NCBI RefSeq assembly: GCF_902729405.1
Contig: NZ_LR746496.1
Coordinates: 4,154,001-4,218,000 of the forward strand
Origin: Acididesulfobacillus acetoxydans
GTDB lineage: Bacteria > Bacillota > Desulfitobacteriia > Desulfitobacteriales > Desulfitobacteriaceae
DNA: 64,000 nucleotides
Direction: 5' to 3'
Shown: one piece after another, positions 35,700-43,960 of the stretch
Layout: each line of letters opens with the position of its first letter
Position numbering within the stretch: position 1 is the first letter of the stretch
Notes under the pieces: model-generated
Told to the model about the DNA's origin: nothing
Database searches by the model: none
Seen by the model: only the letters and a program-made list of their open reading frames with translations
Program-made: the position numbers and the translations under genes

Positions 35700-35802
35700 A
35701 TGGCTTAAGCCGGCGTTTTTGCTGTTCGATGTACTGCTTGATTTGCGCAAGTGGCGCACCTCCTACCGTAGATACAAACCAGGAATTCGTCCTGGCTAAA
35801 GC
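35700..35802 (-). pseudogene. Remnant of IS200-type transposase (C-terminus)
   Basis: Codons upstream of legH in the same frame read NSWFVSTVGGAPLAQIKQYI and EQQKRR, the usual C-terminal strand and helix of IS200/IS605 TnpA proteins. The catalytic HUH motif and Tyr are absent. An IS-like palindromic repeat lies about 30 bp away at 35834-35882, so the element has lost its interior. Confidence 0.65.
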
Positions 35803-35833
35803 CGGCGGTATGCGGCTAATCCTCTCGCGCACA

Positions 35834-35882
35834 GAATGCTTCGCGCGGAAGCTCCCAGCTTCAGACGGCCTCAGACACGGGG
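35834..35882. repeat. IS200/IS605-like palindromic relic, copy 2
   Basis: It matches 13920-13968 over 49 bp with a few mismatches (shared core AATGCTTCGCGCGGAAGC). It lies beside the transposase remnant and overlaps the last codons of legI, which suggests that the insertion reshaped the end of that gene. Confidence 0.6.
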
Positions 35883-37151
35883 GGCTGACAGGGTGACCAG
35901 CTCGTTTTCCTCAAAGCTCCGCGGCGCGGTCTTCCCCAGCAGCGCCCAGTACTCCATGGGGGACATCCCCCCTCCCGGACGCTTGCTGCCGAGGTTTTCC
36001 GGGGTAAAGACTTCTCCCGCCTCGATCCGGCACAGGGCCACCAGGGATTTGCGTGCCGCCGGACGGTTTTTCCGTTCCGAGGGAGCGGGGGTTTTCCGGG
36101 GTGAACCGAGCGCCTCCTCCAGGGCCCGGATGCCCTCCGCCAGGGTCTGAAGCTCCCGCGGCTCTAAAGAGGCTTTGTGATCCGGACCCGGCAGGGTGCG
36201 GTCTAAGGTAAAATGTTTCTCGATGACGACCGCCCCCAGGGCGACCGCTCCCAGCGCGACCGCGGTTCCCGCCGTGTGATCGGAAAGCCCGACAGGCAGG
36301 CCGAAAGCGTCTTTCAGTGTCAGCATAGCCTTAAGGTTCACATCACCGTAGGGAGCCGGATATTCCGTGGTGCAGTGGAGAAGCGTTACCCGCTCCCGCA
36401 GGACCCCCTGCCCCGCCGCCGAGGAGAAGGCCTCCTGAAAAGCCCCGCGGGCAGACTCCCCGGGATGTCCGGCCGGCTCCCCCCGCCCCAGATAGCCGTA
36501 AGCCAGGACCCCCAAAGCCTCCTCGACCTCCCCCAGCGTGCCCATTCCGGTCGAGAGGATGACGGGCCTGCCGGTCCGGGCCGCCGCGAGCAGCAACGGG
36601 CCGTTGGTCAGGTCGCCGGAGGAAATCTTGATCTGCCGGACACCCAGGTCTTGGACCAAGTAGCGGAGGCTCTCTTCTTCAAAAGGGGTGGAGAGGAATT
36701 CGATCCCCATCTTGCGGCAGTGCTCGAAGATGCTTAAGTGCTGTTCCGGGGTGAGCTCCAGCCGTTTGAGCATAGCCAGCTGGCTCTCACCGTCACGGAT
36801 ACTCGGCCGAGATCCGGAGGTTTGCCCCTCCGCGGGCAGCCGGACCGCCTCTCTGCCGGCAGATGCATTCTCAGCCGCCAAGGGGTTCAACCCTGCGGCG
36901 GCGTCATTGAAGGATTCGGACCTATTCCCCTCCGCGGCGGGATTAAATGATTCGGACGGAAGCCGTGCCCTTACCTGATAAGCGGCCTTCGGCGCCGTCG
37001 GGGCGGCCAAACTCCCGGCCTTAAAGCTCTGAAACTTCACTATGTCGGCGCCCGCCCGGGCCGCCGCTTCTACCAGCCGCAGGGCCAGGTCCGTGCTCCC
37101 GTTGTGGTTAACTCCGGCCTCCGCAATCATCATAACATGCCGCTCAGACAT
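35871..37151 (-). CDS. legI: Legionaminic acid synthase (NeuB family) with low-complexity insert
   Basis: It condenses the 6-deoxy-2,4-diacetamido-mannose made by LegG with phosphoenolpyruvate. I take ATG 37149-37151 (MSERHVMMIAEAGVNHNGST) with GAAGGAC upstream. It overlaps the legG stop by 8 nt. The TIM barrel shows AGADIVKFQSFKA, EFLSTPFEEES, IKISSGDLTNGPLL, VILSTGMGTLGEVE, LLHCTTEYPAPYGDVNLKA, GLSDHTAGTAV and EKHFTLDRTLPGPDHKASLE. A C-terminal SAF-type domain includes EAGEVFTPENLGSKRPGGG. After the YQV of strand 2 comes an extra stretch of about 55 residues (LPSESFNPAAEGNRSESFND, then PLAAENASAG) before ESQLAMLKRLEL. This takes the protein to 426 residues, against about 340-350 for relatives. 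Confidence 0.92.
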   Translation of the reverse strand: MSERHVMMIAEAGVNHNGSTDLALRLVEAAARAGADIVKFQSFKAGSLAAPTAPKAAYQVRARLPSESFNPAAEGNRSESFNDAAAGLNPLAAENASAGREAVRLPAEGQTSGSRPSIRDGESQLAMLKRLELTPEQHLSIFEHCRKMGIEFLSTPFEEESLRYLVQDLGVRQIKISSGDLTNGPLLLAAARTGRPVILSTGMGTLGEVEEALGVLAYGYLGRGEPAGHPGESARGAFQEAFSSAAGQGVLRERVTLLHCTTEYPAPYGDVNLKAMLTLKDAFGLPVGLSDHTAGTAVALGAVALGAVVIEKHFTLDRTLPGPDHKASLEPRELQTLAEGIRALEEALGSPRKTPAPSERKNRPAARKSLVALCRIEAGEVFTPENLGSKRPGGGMSPMEYWALLGKTAPRSFEENELVTLSAPRV

Positions 37152-38535
37152 TTTTTTGTCCTTCTTTCCCCTCGTGCACCGGAAGGTCATAAAAACTTTT
37201 CCTGCACAGGCCCTCAAGGTCCGCCTCTTTCAGGATCTCCTTGATCCGGTGCGCGACCGGGTTCGGCCTTGCCGGCCGCGCCTCCGCAGCGGGCGGGCCC
37301 TGCCTCCTCTCCTGCGCCAGCTGCCTTACTCCCTGTGTCACCCCGTGCGCTGTCCCCTGTGTAATCTCATGCCTCAGGCCCGGTGTCGTCTTGGGCACGC
37401 TCTCCCGCCTTGCCTCTTCCGCCGCCTCCTGCGCTGTCCCCTGCGCCGGGTCCCGGGCCGTCTGCCGTGCGCTCTCCCGCACCCGCGCCTGAAAGTCCGC
37501 GGACAAAGCCTTCCTAATGGCTTGGACGATATCCTCTTCCCGCTCGGCGCAATCGATCACGGATGCGGGCCGGAGCCGCCCTTTCTGCCGGTCCCCCAGG
37601 TTGACGGCGGGTTTGCCCAAAGCGGGGACTTCGGTCAGCCCGCTGGAGGAATTCCCGATGACGACCTGACACCGGCTGACCGCGCTGAGATAGCGCGTCT
37701 GTCCCAGAGAGACGAAAGCCTTGGCCCGCTCGGGCTGCCGGGCCGCGTAACCGTCCATCATCTGCCCGATAACGCGCCCGTCCGTGTCCGAGTTCGGCTT
37801 CGTGAAGATGATCTTGGCTTCGGGAAAATGGTCAAGAGCGGCCAGAAGCTCCTCCATCGCCTGAGCCGAGCCGGTCCGTCCCAGAGTCGCCGGATGGTAG
37901 GTGACGAGGAAATTGACCTTGCCCAGCGGGAAATCGAGTTCCCGCTCCAGGCTCTCCCGGCTCAGAAGCTCCTGCGGCCGGATGTTGTCCGAGCCCACAG
38001 CCCCGACATTAAAGACCCGGGCCGGGTTCTCCCCCAACTGGATCACCCGCCGGCGGTAGGGCTCCGCCGCCACAAAGTGCAGGTGGGCCATTTTGGTAAT
38101 CGCGTGGCGAATCGCTTCATCTGTCGCTCCCTCCGTCCTTTCGCCCCCGTGCAGGTGAGCCAGGGGAATGCGGGCGAAGAGAGCCGCCTGAGCCGCGGCC
38201 AATATCTCATAGCGATCTCCCAGGAGGACGACAATATCCGGTTGGAGGCGGGCGTAGCTCTCGGCCAGTCCCATCGTCCCGAGCCCCACTGACTTGGCGA
38301 TGGCGGTGGGTGTATCGGCAGAGAGAAGCATCTCCACTTTGTCCGCAATCGCAAAGCCGTCCCGCTCAATCTCCCGGTAGGTGAGGCCGAATTCCGGTGA
38401 GAGATGCATTCCGGTCACCAAGAGCAGAAGCTCTAAATCCGGATCCGCCTGGATCTCCCGCAGGAGCGGGTACAACAAGCCGTATTCGGCCCGGGAGCCT
38501 GTCACCGCGCAAATCTTCCGCACCGGTTTATTCAC
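37144..38535 (-). CDS. legG: Hydrolysing UDP/GDP-sugar 2-epimerase (NeuC/LegG) with low-complexity insert
   Basis: It removes the nucleotide and inverts C2 of the diacetamido sugar, giving the free mannose-type sugar for LegI. The 463-residue protein begins ICAVTGSRAEYGLLYPLL and has IVVLLGDRYEILAAAQAALF, LAHLHGGERTEGATDEAIRH, NVGAVGSDNI, FTKPNSDTDGR and VVIGNSSSGLTEVPALGKPA, all typical of NeuC. Between LSADFQARVRE and NPVAHRIKEILK lies an extra segment of about 75 residues full of AQGTAQ, TQGTAHGVTQG and RRxSVP patterns, absent from relatives of about 380 residues. The insert precedes the final helix. The gene is followed by legI with an 8-nt overlap. Confidence 0.92.
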   Translation of the reverse strand: MNKPVRKICAVTGSRAEYGLLYPLLREIQADPDLELLLLVTGMHLSPEFGLTYREIERDGFAIADKVEMLLSADTPTAIAKSVGLGTMGLAESYARLQPDIVVLLGDRYEILAAAQAALFARIPLAHLHGGERTEGATDEAIRHAITKMAHLHFVAAEPYRRRVIQLGENPARVFNVGAVGSDNIRPQELLSRESLERELDFPLGKVNFLVTYHPATLGRTGSAQAMEELLAALDHFPEAKIIFTKPNSDTDGRVIGQMMDGYAARQPERAKAFVSLGQTRYLSAVSRCQVVIGNSSSGLTEVPALGKPAVNLGDRQKGRLRPASVIDCAEREEDIVQAIRKALSADFQARVRESARQTARDPAQGTAQEAAEEARRESVPKTTPGLRHEITQGTAHGVTQGVRQLAQERRQGPPAAEARPARPNPVAHRIKEILKEADLEGLCRKSFYDLPVHEGKEGQKNV

Positions 38536-38990
38536 CCTTCCTTTCTCTTCCCAATGAACCTGACGACCCCGGCAGACAGACTTTTGGGTCCGGTCCTGTC
38601 TGCCGCTCAGCCTTAATAGTACCTTGCCCGCCCGCCGGAAGCAACATGCGCCGGCCTTGCGGGATGCACCCTAGGGGGCGCCGCTCTCCCTCGGAGCCAA
38701 CCGGGGCCACTCTTCCCTTTGAAGAACAGACAAACGAGCCGCCCCGCTCTCCGGCCGGCTCGTTTTCTCGTCTCCTCCCTTGCCGTCAACTTCACCCCGG
38801 GCAAACGCGCCCTGCCTGTCTGTCATAACCCTGACCTTCCCGGATGCCGGACTTGAACCGGGACGGGAGCGGCCGCACCGAAGCGGGGCGGAATCAGACG
38901 CGGCAAAACCCGGGCGCAATCTGCCGCACCCCGACCCGGGAGAAATCAGCCCCACCCGGATCCGCGCCTGACTGGGTATGCCGGGACCCG
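38536..38990. other. 455-bp gene-free stretch between legG and flaG
   Basis: It is GC-rich and holds a terminator-like hairpin at 38733-38764 and, at 38840-38900, a decayed tRNA-like T-arm. No frame here has a ribosome site and a recognisable product. Confidence 0.5.
38733..38764 (-). terminator. Likely terminator downstream of flaG
   Basis: AACGAGCCG and CGGCTCGTT form a 9-bp stem, followed on the minus strand by TGTCTGTTC, a poor T-run. It lies between the flagellar operon and legG. Confidence 0.5.
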
Positions 38991-39425
38991 CTAGGCCCAG
39001 GCGTCAAACAGGATACCCACAGCATCTTTGACGTTGCCCAATAACTCCTGAAGGTTTTTGGGCGGGATGATCGCCAGCACTTTGCCCGTCTTTTGATCGA
39101 TGACTTTGACCTGGATCTCGTCCAAGGCGCTGTCTTTCTCTTCGCTCACTTTGAACAGGAGGCGCTTCTCGATCAGACCCATGATCTGGTTCAGCTTTTG
39201 GGCCAGCTTTTCCGCTTCCCGGCGGGAGAGTTGCGTTTTGGCCCGCTCCTGCTCCGCCTTGGCCCCCTTGCCCTTACGGCCTGTCACCGGCAGGCGTTTC
39301 TCCGGTGAGAGGACCTTGGCCTCCTCACTGGCGGGATTGGCCAAGGGAAAGACCTGCCCCTGCTCCTGCTGCTGCAGGAGCTGCTGCTGGGGGGATTGAA
39401 CCGGCGGCAAGCCGTCAATCGGCAT
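38991..39425 (-). CDS. flaG: FlaG family flagellar protein
   Basis: A 144-residue protein whose last 70 residues (LAQKLNQIMGLIEKRLLFKV, DEIQVKVIDQKTGKVLAIIP, PKNLQELL) are the FlaG domain, which modulates flagellar filament length in other bacteria. The N-terminal half is Gln- and Lys-rich (QQQLLQQQEQGQVFPLANPA) and probably disordered. Start ATG 39423-39425 is chosen because AAGGAG is 9 nt upstream. An ATG two codons earlier is too close to that site. A perfect palindrome at 39457-39480 lies just upstream. It follows flgL. Confidence 0.9.
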   Translation of the reverse strand: MPIDGLPPVQSPQQQLLQQQEQGQVFPLANPASEEAKVLSPEKRLPVTGRKGKGAKAEQERAKTQLSRREAEKLAQKLNQIMGLIEKRLLFKVSEEKDSALDEIQVKVIDQKTGKVLAIIPPKNLQELLGNVKDAVGILFDAWA

Positions 39426-39456
39426 CCTCATCCACTCCTTTTCATCCACTCGTGAG

Positions 39457-39480
39457 ACTCCCACTTGTACAAGTGGGGGT
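39457..39480. repeat. IS605-like end hairpin, copy 1
   Basis: CCCACTTGT / ACAAGTGGG is a perfect palindrome, bordered by CGTGAGACT and GGTGGTTCCC. The same arrangement (GGTGAGACT, CCACTT / AAGTGG, GTGGTTCCC) occurs at 55739-55762. Such hairpins are typical of IS605-group element ends. No transposase gene is attached. Confidence 0.45.
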
Positions 39481-39533
39481 GGTTCCCCGCACTCCGGGTT
39501 TGGGGCTGAACCAAGCGGAGACCCGCCTTCCTC

Positions 39534-40406
39534 CTATTGCATGTAGTCGGCCAGGGAAGGCTGAATGTAGCGGGCGCCGACGGAGAGGGCCGCCTGGTAG
39601 ACGTTCTGGGCGTTGGTCAGCTGGGTGATCACGGTGGCCACATCCGCATCCTGCACGGTGGAGAGGTTCTGGCTCAGATTAGTGGAGCTTTGCTGCAAGT
39701 TTTTCTGAACCGTTTGCACCCTGTCGGTTAAGGCCCCGAGTTCCGCTTCTTTGGCCGTAAAACTCTGCACTTGGTTGTCGATATTCTGCAGATCGTTCTG
39801 CAGGCCGCTCAGGTTGTTGCTCTTCAAGTCGCCGACGAAACCGGACAGGACATTGAAGATGCTGCCCGTTCCTTGAAACAAGCCGGTAAAATCCGCATTG
39901 ATCGGAATCTGTTCGCCCTTGCCCACCTCAATATTGACCAGGCCCGCGTTCCCGGTCCAGTTTGCCCCACCCTGCCAAGGCTGGGAACTGGAGGTTCCGG
40001 AAAAGATGTACATATCTCCGACCTGGGTATTGGCCAGGGAGCCCACTTCCTGCTGGATCTGCTGCACTTCGTCGGCCGTCGTCGCCCTGTCCGCCGCCGT
40101 AAAGGTGCCGTTGTTCACTTCTACGGCCAAAGTTCTGGCCCGTTGCAGCATCTGCATCATATTTTGCAAGGTGTCGTTGGTGGTCTGCAGAACGGAAAGC
40201 CCCTGCGAGGCGTTCGCCTGCCATTGTGAGTTGTCACTCAGAGCCCCTTTGAGTCCGAGGGTGAGCTGAGTGCCCACGGGATCGTCGGCAGGCTGATTGA
40301 TCTTTTTGCCTGAAGCCAGCTGGTTCTGATACTTCTGGACGGTGGTCTGTACGGCTTCCAGGTTGCTCAGAAGGTTTTGGCTCATCATGATGTTGGTTAT
40401 GCGCAT
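39534..40406 (-). CDS. flgL: Flagellar hook-associated protein 3 (FlgL)
   Basis: A junction protein between hook and filament, exported by the flagellar type III system. The 290-residue sequence begins MRITNIMMSQNLLSNLEAVQ, has the flagellin-like N-terminal coiled coil with QLASGKKINQPADDPVGTQL, and ends with a coiled coil containing QNLSTVQDADVATVITQLTN and YQAALSVGARYIQPSLADY. The ends pair as in flagellin. A shortened middle domain is normal for FlgL. It lies 15 nt after flgK. Confidence 0.95.
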   Translation of the reverse strand: MRITNIMMSQNLLSNLEAVQTTVQKYQNQLASGKKINQPADDPVGTQLTLGLKGALSDNSQWQANASQGLSVLQTTNDTLQNMMQMLQRARTLAVEVNNGTFTAADRATTADEVQQIQQEVGSLANTQVGDMYIFSGTSSSQPWQGGANWTGNAGLVNIEVGKGEQIPINADFTGLFQGTGSIFNVLSGFVGDLKSNNLSGLQNDLQNIDNQVQSFTAKEAELGALTDRVQTVQKNLQQSSTNLSQNLSTVQDADVATVITQLTNAQNVYQAALSVGARYIQPSLADYMQ

Positions 40407-40421
40407 GAAAACCCTCCTCTC

Positions 40422-42344
40422 TTAGCGGGTGATACCCATACCGGTGACAAGGGTGTTGAGCATGTCATCCATCATGGTCACGACCCTGGCCGCGGCGGTG
40501 TAACTTTTCTGGTAAGTGATCATGTTCGTCATTTCCTGATCGAGGGACACCCCGGAGACGGACTGCCGCTGGTTGGAAAGGCTGTTCACCAAGGTCTGCT
40601 GGTTGGTCTCCATGTTGTTGGCTTGCTGCCCGTCCACGCCAATCCCCGAAACCAGGGCTCCGTAATAGTCGGATACGGAAACCGCCGCAAACACGGGATT
40701 GCCGGAGTTCGCGGCGGCCCCTCCGGGGAGCACCGGCGTATTACCGGCAAACTGAAGCGGCGACCAGCTGTTTTGCAGATCCGCGATGCTTTGGGCGTTG
40801 GCGCCGTTGGACTGGATGTCGGACGGGGCTACCGTGATCGTGCCGGCCGCGGAATGCCCCGGGGCGACGGAAGAAGCGGGAGGAGCGGGGGGAACGGTCT
40901 GCAGGCCGGCGATCTGCCAGAGATTGCTGGTGTCGCCCGTGCCGAAGGAGATACTTTGAGGCGAAGGAGGGGTGGTTGTGTCGGTCGTATTATTGATCGT
41001 AACCTGATTGCCTGAAATCGTGTACGTAAAGGCCCCGGGAACCTGTTTTTGCAGCGCGTTGAGGACCGACGCCAAAGTCTCCCCGGCCGTGACATTGACG
41101 GAATAGGCGGTCGTGCCCACTTGCAGGGAGGCCGTTCCGGCGGTGATCTCCCCGCCCGAGGGGTCCGCGGCCGCGATCTTGTTCGGATCATGGAGAATGC
41201 TGCCGTTGACCTGCAGGCTGGCCGCCGCCCCCTGGGAGGAGTATTGGGAAGAGGCGGCTGTATTGTAAGTAAAGAACGATTGCCCGCTGCCGCCTGCCTG
41301 GCCATACATGTCGATCCCCTGATTTTGCAGTTGGTTGACCGCGTCCGCAATTCCCTGGGCCATGTCGTCGTATTTCTTCTGCAGTCCCGCCAGTTTGGTC
41401 AGATTATCCAGATTTCCCTTGATACTGCCGGTATCGCCGCCGGATCCGTCTCCCGAGCCGACAGCCGCATTCACGGCCGGCTGGGCAGGACCGCCGGGGG
41501 TCGTAACCGAGGCCCAGCTCACATCCTGGGCAAGCACCGGCTTTCCGCCCGTCCAGTTGACGTCGGCGTTAGCCGCGGGATTGAAAGCCAACGTGTTATA
41601 GTTGGCCCCGTTGACCAGGTCCTTACCCCCGATCTGCACTTCATAATGGGTCACCGCGCCCTGCTGAGTCTGAACCACGCTCACTTGGTAATACTGTGAG
41701 AGTTGGTCGACCAAGGCGTCCCGCCGGTCCAAGAGGTCATTGGGATTGCTGCCTCCGGCCTCGGCTTTGTTGATTTGGACATTCAGCTGGCTAACCTGCT
41801 CGGCGATGGAATTGACCTGGGCCACTCCCGTGCTCACCGCGGACTCATAGCTCGTCTGCAGAGCCGAGATCTGGGAACTCATCTGGTTGAACATTTCCGC
41901 CAAGGTGACGGATTGCTGCTGGACAGTCGTCCTGGCCGCGCTGTTTTGGGCATTGTTCGCCAGGGTAGACCAGTCGGACCAGAAAGTATTGAGGGTACTG
42001 GCAAGGCTGCTGTCGGAAGGCTCGTTCATGATGCCCTGGATCTTGTTCAGTCCATCCTGTTGCTGGGTCCAATAGGAAAGCAAAGAATTCTGATTGCGGT
42101 ATTGGGCATCGACAAAAGCGTCTCTGGCCCGGGTCACTGAGCCGATGTTGACCCCCTCGCCCAGGGTGAGGTAGTGACCCGCGGAGGGAAAGGTATAGGG
42201 AGTGGCCGCCACGAAATTCGGCAGCTCCCGGGTATAGGCGGCATTTGAGGCATTCGCAATATTGTGTCCGGTGACATCCACTGCGGCCTGTTGCGCCGCC
42301 AGAGCATTGGCGGCAATTTGCAAACCGAAAAACGTTGAAGGCAT
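40422..42344 (-). CDS. flgK: Flagellar hook-associated protein 1 (FlgK)
   Basis: First hook-filament junction protein, 640 residues. The N-terminus MPSTFFGLQIAANALAAQQA with VDVTGHNIANASNAAYTREL is the conserved axial-protein motif. LLDRRDALVDQLSQYYQV is the typical FlgK core, and the C-terminus VSGVSLDQEMTNMITYQKSY followed by AAARVVTMMDDMLNTLV is diagnostic. The central Ala/Pro/Ser-rich domain (QTVPPAPPASSVAPGHSAAG) is unusually proline-rich. It is the first gene of the flgK-flgL-flaG group. Confidence 0.96.
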   Translation of the reverse strand: MPSTFFGLQIAANALAAQQAAVDVTGHNIANASNAAYTRELPNFVAATPYTFPSAGHYLTLGEGVNIGSVTRARDAFVDAQYRNQNSLLSYWTQQQDGLNKIQGIMNEPSDSSLASTLNTFWSDWSTLANNAQNSAARTTVQQQSVTLAEMFNQMSSQISALQTSYESAVSTGVAQVNSIAEQVSQLNVQINKAEAGGSNPNDLLDRRDALVDQLSQYYQVSVVQTQQGAVTHYEVQIGGKDLVNGANYNTLAFNPAANADVNWTGGKPVLAQDVSWASVTTPGGPAQPAVNAAVGSGDGSGGDTGSIKGNLDNLTKLAGLQKKYDDMAQGIADAVNQLQNQGIDMYGQAGGSGQSFFTYNTAASSQYSSQGAAASLQVNGSILHDPNKIAAADPSGGEITAGTASLQVGTTAYSVNVTAGETLASVLNALQKQVPGAFTYTISGNQVTINNTTDTTTPPSPQSISFGTGDTSNLWQIAGLQTVPPAPPASSVAPGHSAAGTITVAPSDIQSNGANAQSIADLQNSWSPLQFAGNTPVLPGGAAANSGNPVFAAVSVSDYYGALVSGIGVDGQQANNMETNQQTLVNSLSNQRQSVSGVSLDQEMTNMITYQKSYTAAARVVTMMDDMLNTLVTGMGITR

Positions 42345-42614
42345 AGGCCATCCTCCTCAAACAGGGTTCAAGTCCGCGTCCTTTGGCCATTTACGGCTTG
42401 CGGCAGTTTCGGCCTCCCGGCCCTCGCGGCGTCTCCCCGTATTTCCATCTATATATGTCCGGCGTCAGGCGCGGTCGTTTCCTTCTTAACCCGCCTTGGC
42501 CGCGATTTTTTTCTTCGACGGTCATTGCCAATTGAACGATATTTGGTCGTGGTATCTTTTTGCACAGGGTATTGACTCCGCGGGCGGCGCCTCCCCGGGC
42601 GAGCCGGGTTTTCC
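42345..42614. other. Intergenic region upstream of flgK
   Basis: A 270-bp gap between the chaperone-like gene and flgK. I see no strong sigma-28 promoter and no terminator. It probably holds the flgK promoter or is simply read through. Confidence 0.3.
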
Positions 42615-43118
42615 CTAGCGTACGGCGTCAACGTGGTGGGGATGACTGCCAAAAATGCGGCGGACTAAGTCGTTGGCCTTTTGCGTTTCCCGATAACTCT
42701 GCAGCGTCTTTTTCACTCTGATCTTCTCGAGCAGCTTGACCGCCACTCTCTCTTGCCCGCAGGCCAAGGCCTCGATGACATAATGCCCGCTCTGGATCAC
42801 TCTCCTGAGCTCTTCTTCGATCTTTTCTCTTCCTTGCTGAATTTCCGCCCTCCCGTTTAGTTCGGGCGAGGTCCTGAGCATCTGCCGGAGCATCCCTTCT
42901 TTGTGCCGCAGGCGGCTGAGAAGCTCCTCCCGCTCGGCCACGAGGGCGGCAAAATCCCCGGGTTTGGCGCCCGGCGCGCCCTCCGGACCGCGAGCCCGGG
43001 ACCCGTCCGTCAAAAGTCTTTGCTGGGCTGCCGAGATTTCTCGCAAGTTCTTAAGCACGGCGAGAATCTCTTCTGTTAGTCTCACCGCGGCGGACACCGT
43101 TTCGCTCTCTTCTTTCAT
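42615..43118 (-). CDS. FliT/FlgN-like flagellar export chaperone (167 aa)
   Basis: An all-helical, charged protein in the place where a fliT-type chaperone is expected, downstream of fliS. Helices run over VRLTEEILAVLKNLREISAA, FAALVAEREELLSRLRHK and EIQQGREKIEEELRRVIQSG, the antiparallel coiled-coil layout of this superfamily. A second, better FlgN is at 55970-56470, so this one is more likely a FliT equivalent for FliD. Start ATG 43116-43118 is chosen for the GAGAGGG 9 nt upstream. The assignment is by position and fold, not by clear family motifs. Confidence 0.55.
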   Translation of the reverse strand: MKEESETVSAAVRLTEEILAVLKNLREISAAQQRLLTDGSRARGPEGAPGAKPGDFAALVAEREELLSRLRHKEGMLRQMLRTSPELNGRAEIQQGREKIEEELRRVIQSGHYVIEALACGQERVAVKLLEKIRVKKTLQSYRETQKANDLVRRIFGSHPHHVDAVR

Positions 43119-43189
43119 CCCGTCATTCCCTCTCTCTGCCGCAATTTTCGCCTGAAGATCCCACTTTGGCAAGACGGTTCAGAACTGCT

Positions 43190-43365
43190 CCCGAGACCTC
43201 TCCGCTCGGTCGGGGAGACGCTCCGATTCACTGAGGACTTCTCCGCTGCACGAAGGACCCCTCCGATCCACCGGGGCTGCTCTCCGTTGCGCGGGGATCT
43301 CTCAGATTCACCGGGGACCTCTCCGATCCGCGGGACGCCTCCGAGCGGCCCGAGGACTCTCCCCT
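43190..43365. repeat. Degenerate tandem repeat of about 20 bp
   Basis: About eight imperfect copies of a unit like CTCTCCGATCCACCGGGGAC fill the gap between the unknown gene (stop at 43364) and the chaperone-like gene. Copies differ by several bases, so the array is old. Confidence 0.55.
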
Positions 43366-43960
43366 AGTTCAGAGTGCTCTTAACCTGCTCCAGCCTCATC
43401 TGCCGCCGGAAGAGAACGACAAAGGCAAACCAGCGTTCCAGCCAAGGCATGGCTTCATATTCCAGGATGTCCGCTAATTGTACGAAATCTTCGTTTTCCC
43501 AGGCGGCCAGAAGAGGCCTGACAACCCCCTGCCCCACCGTGTTTATGTCGGCCACGTCGGAATCCGCTGGGCCCAGGGCACTGAGGTTAGCCAAGACTGA
43601 GAGATTCCATTGCAGGCCCCGGACGGTTTCGGCAAATCTCTTGGCACCCGCTTCCCGTTCACCCGTCCTCCACCAATCCACGGTCTGCTTCCAGGCGGAA
43701 TAGAGACGCGGCAGGTATTCATGGACCGAGTCCATCGTGTTTTCCAGCAGTTGGTCCAGGCTGCAGGTGACGATCTCGACCGGCGTACCCGGAGAGGGTC
43801 TGAGTTCACCTGTCAGGAGGTCGCTCAAGTTGACTTCCAGGCCTTCGCAGGAGACGCTTTGCACGTAACGCTCATCTGTCCGCAACAAGGCCAATTCCTG
43901 GCGCAGCTCCTCGCTTTCCGCCTGAGCGTAATGCACTTGTCCGTCGATGATCAAACGCAT
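43364..43960 (-). CDS. Unknown protein encoded between fliS and the chaperone gene
   Basis: A 198-residue soluble protein. The N-terminus (MRLIIDGQVHYAQAESEELR) is a short beta-hairpin followed by a helix. TPVEIVTCSLDQLLENTMDS and LEYEAMPWLERWFAFVVLFR mark two helical regions. It overlaps the fliS stop by 10 nt, so it is translationally coupled to fliS and is very probably part of the flagellar operon. I do not recognise a family. A role as chaperone or export accessory is plausible from position only. Confidence 0.65.
   Translation of the reverse strand: MRLIIDGQVHYAQAESEELRQELALLRTDERYVQSVSCEGLEVNLSDLLTGELRPSPGTPVEIVTCSLDQLLENTMDSVHEYLPRLYSAWKQTVDWWRTGEREAGAKRFAETVRGLQWNLSVLANLSALGPADSDVADINTVGQGVVRPLLAAWENEDFVQLADILEYEAMPWLERWFAFVVLFRRQMRLEQVKSTLN

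Noticed and set aside
38838-38945. tRNA-like T-arm on the minus strand (GGTTCAAGTCCGG) with matching 7-nt acceptor strands about 100 nt apart
   Set aside because: D-arm and anticodon arm cannot be folded convincingly and the T-stem has a mismatch, so it is at best a decayed tRNA-like sequence.
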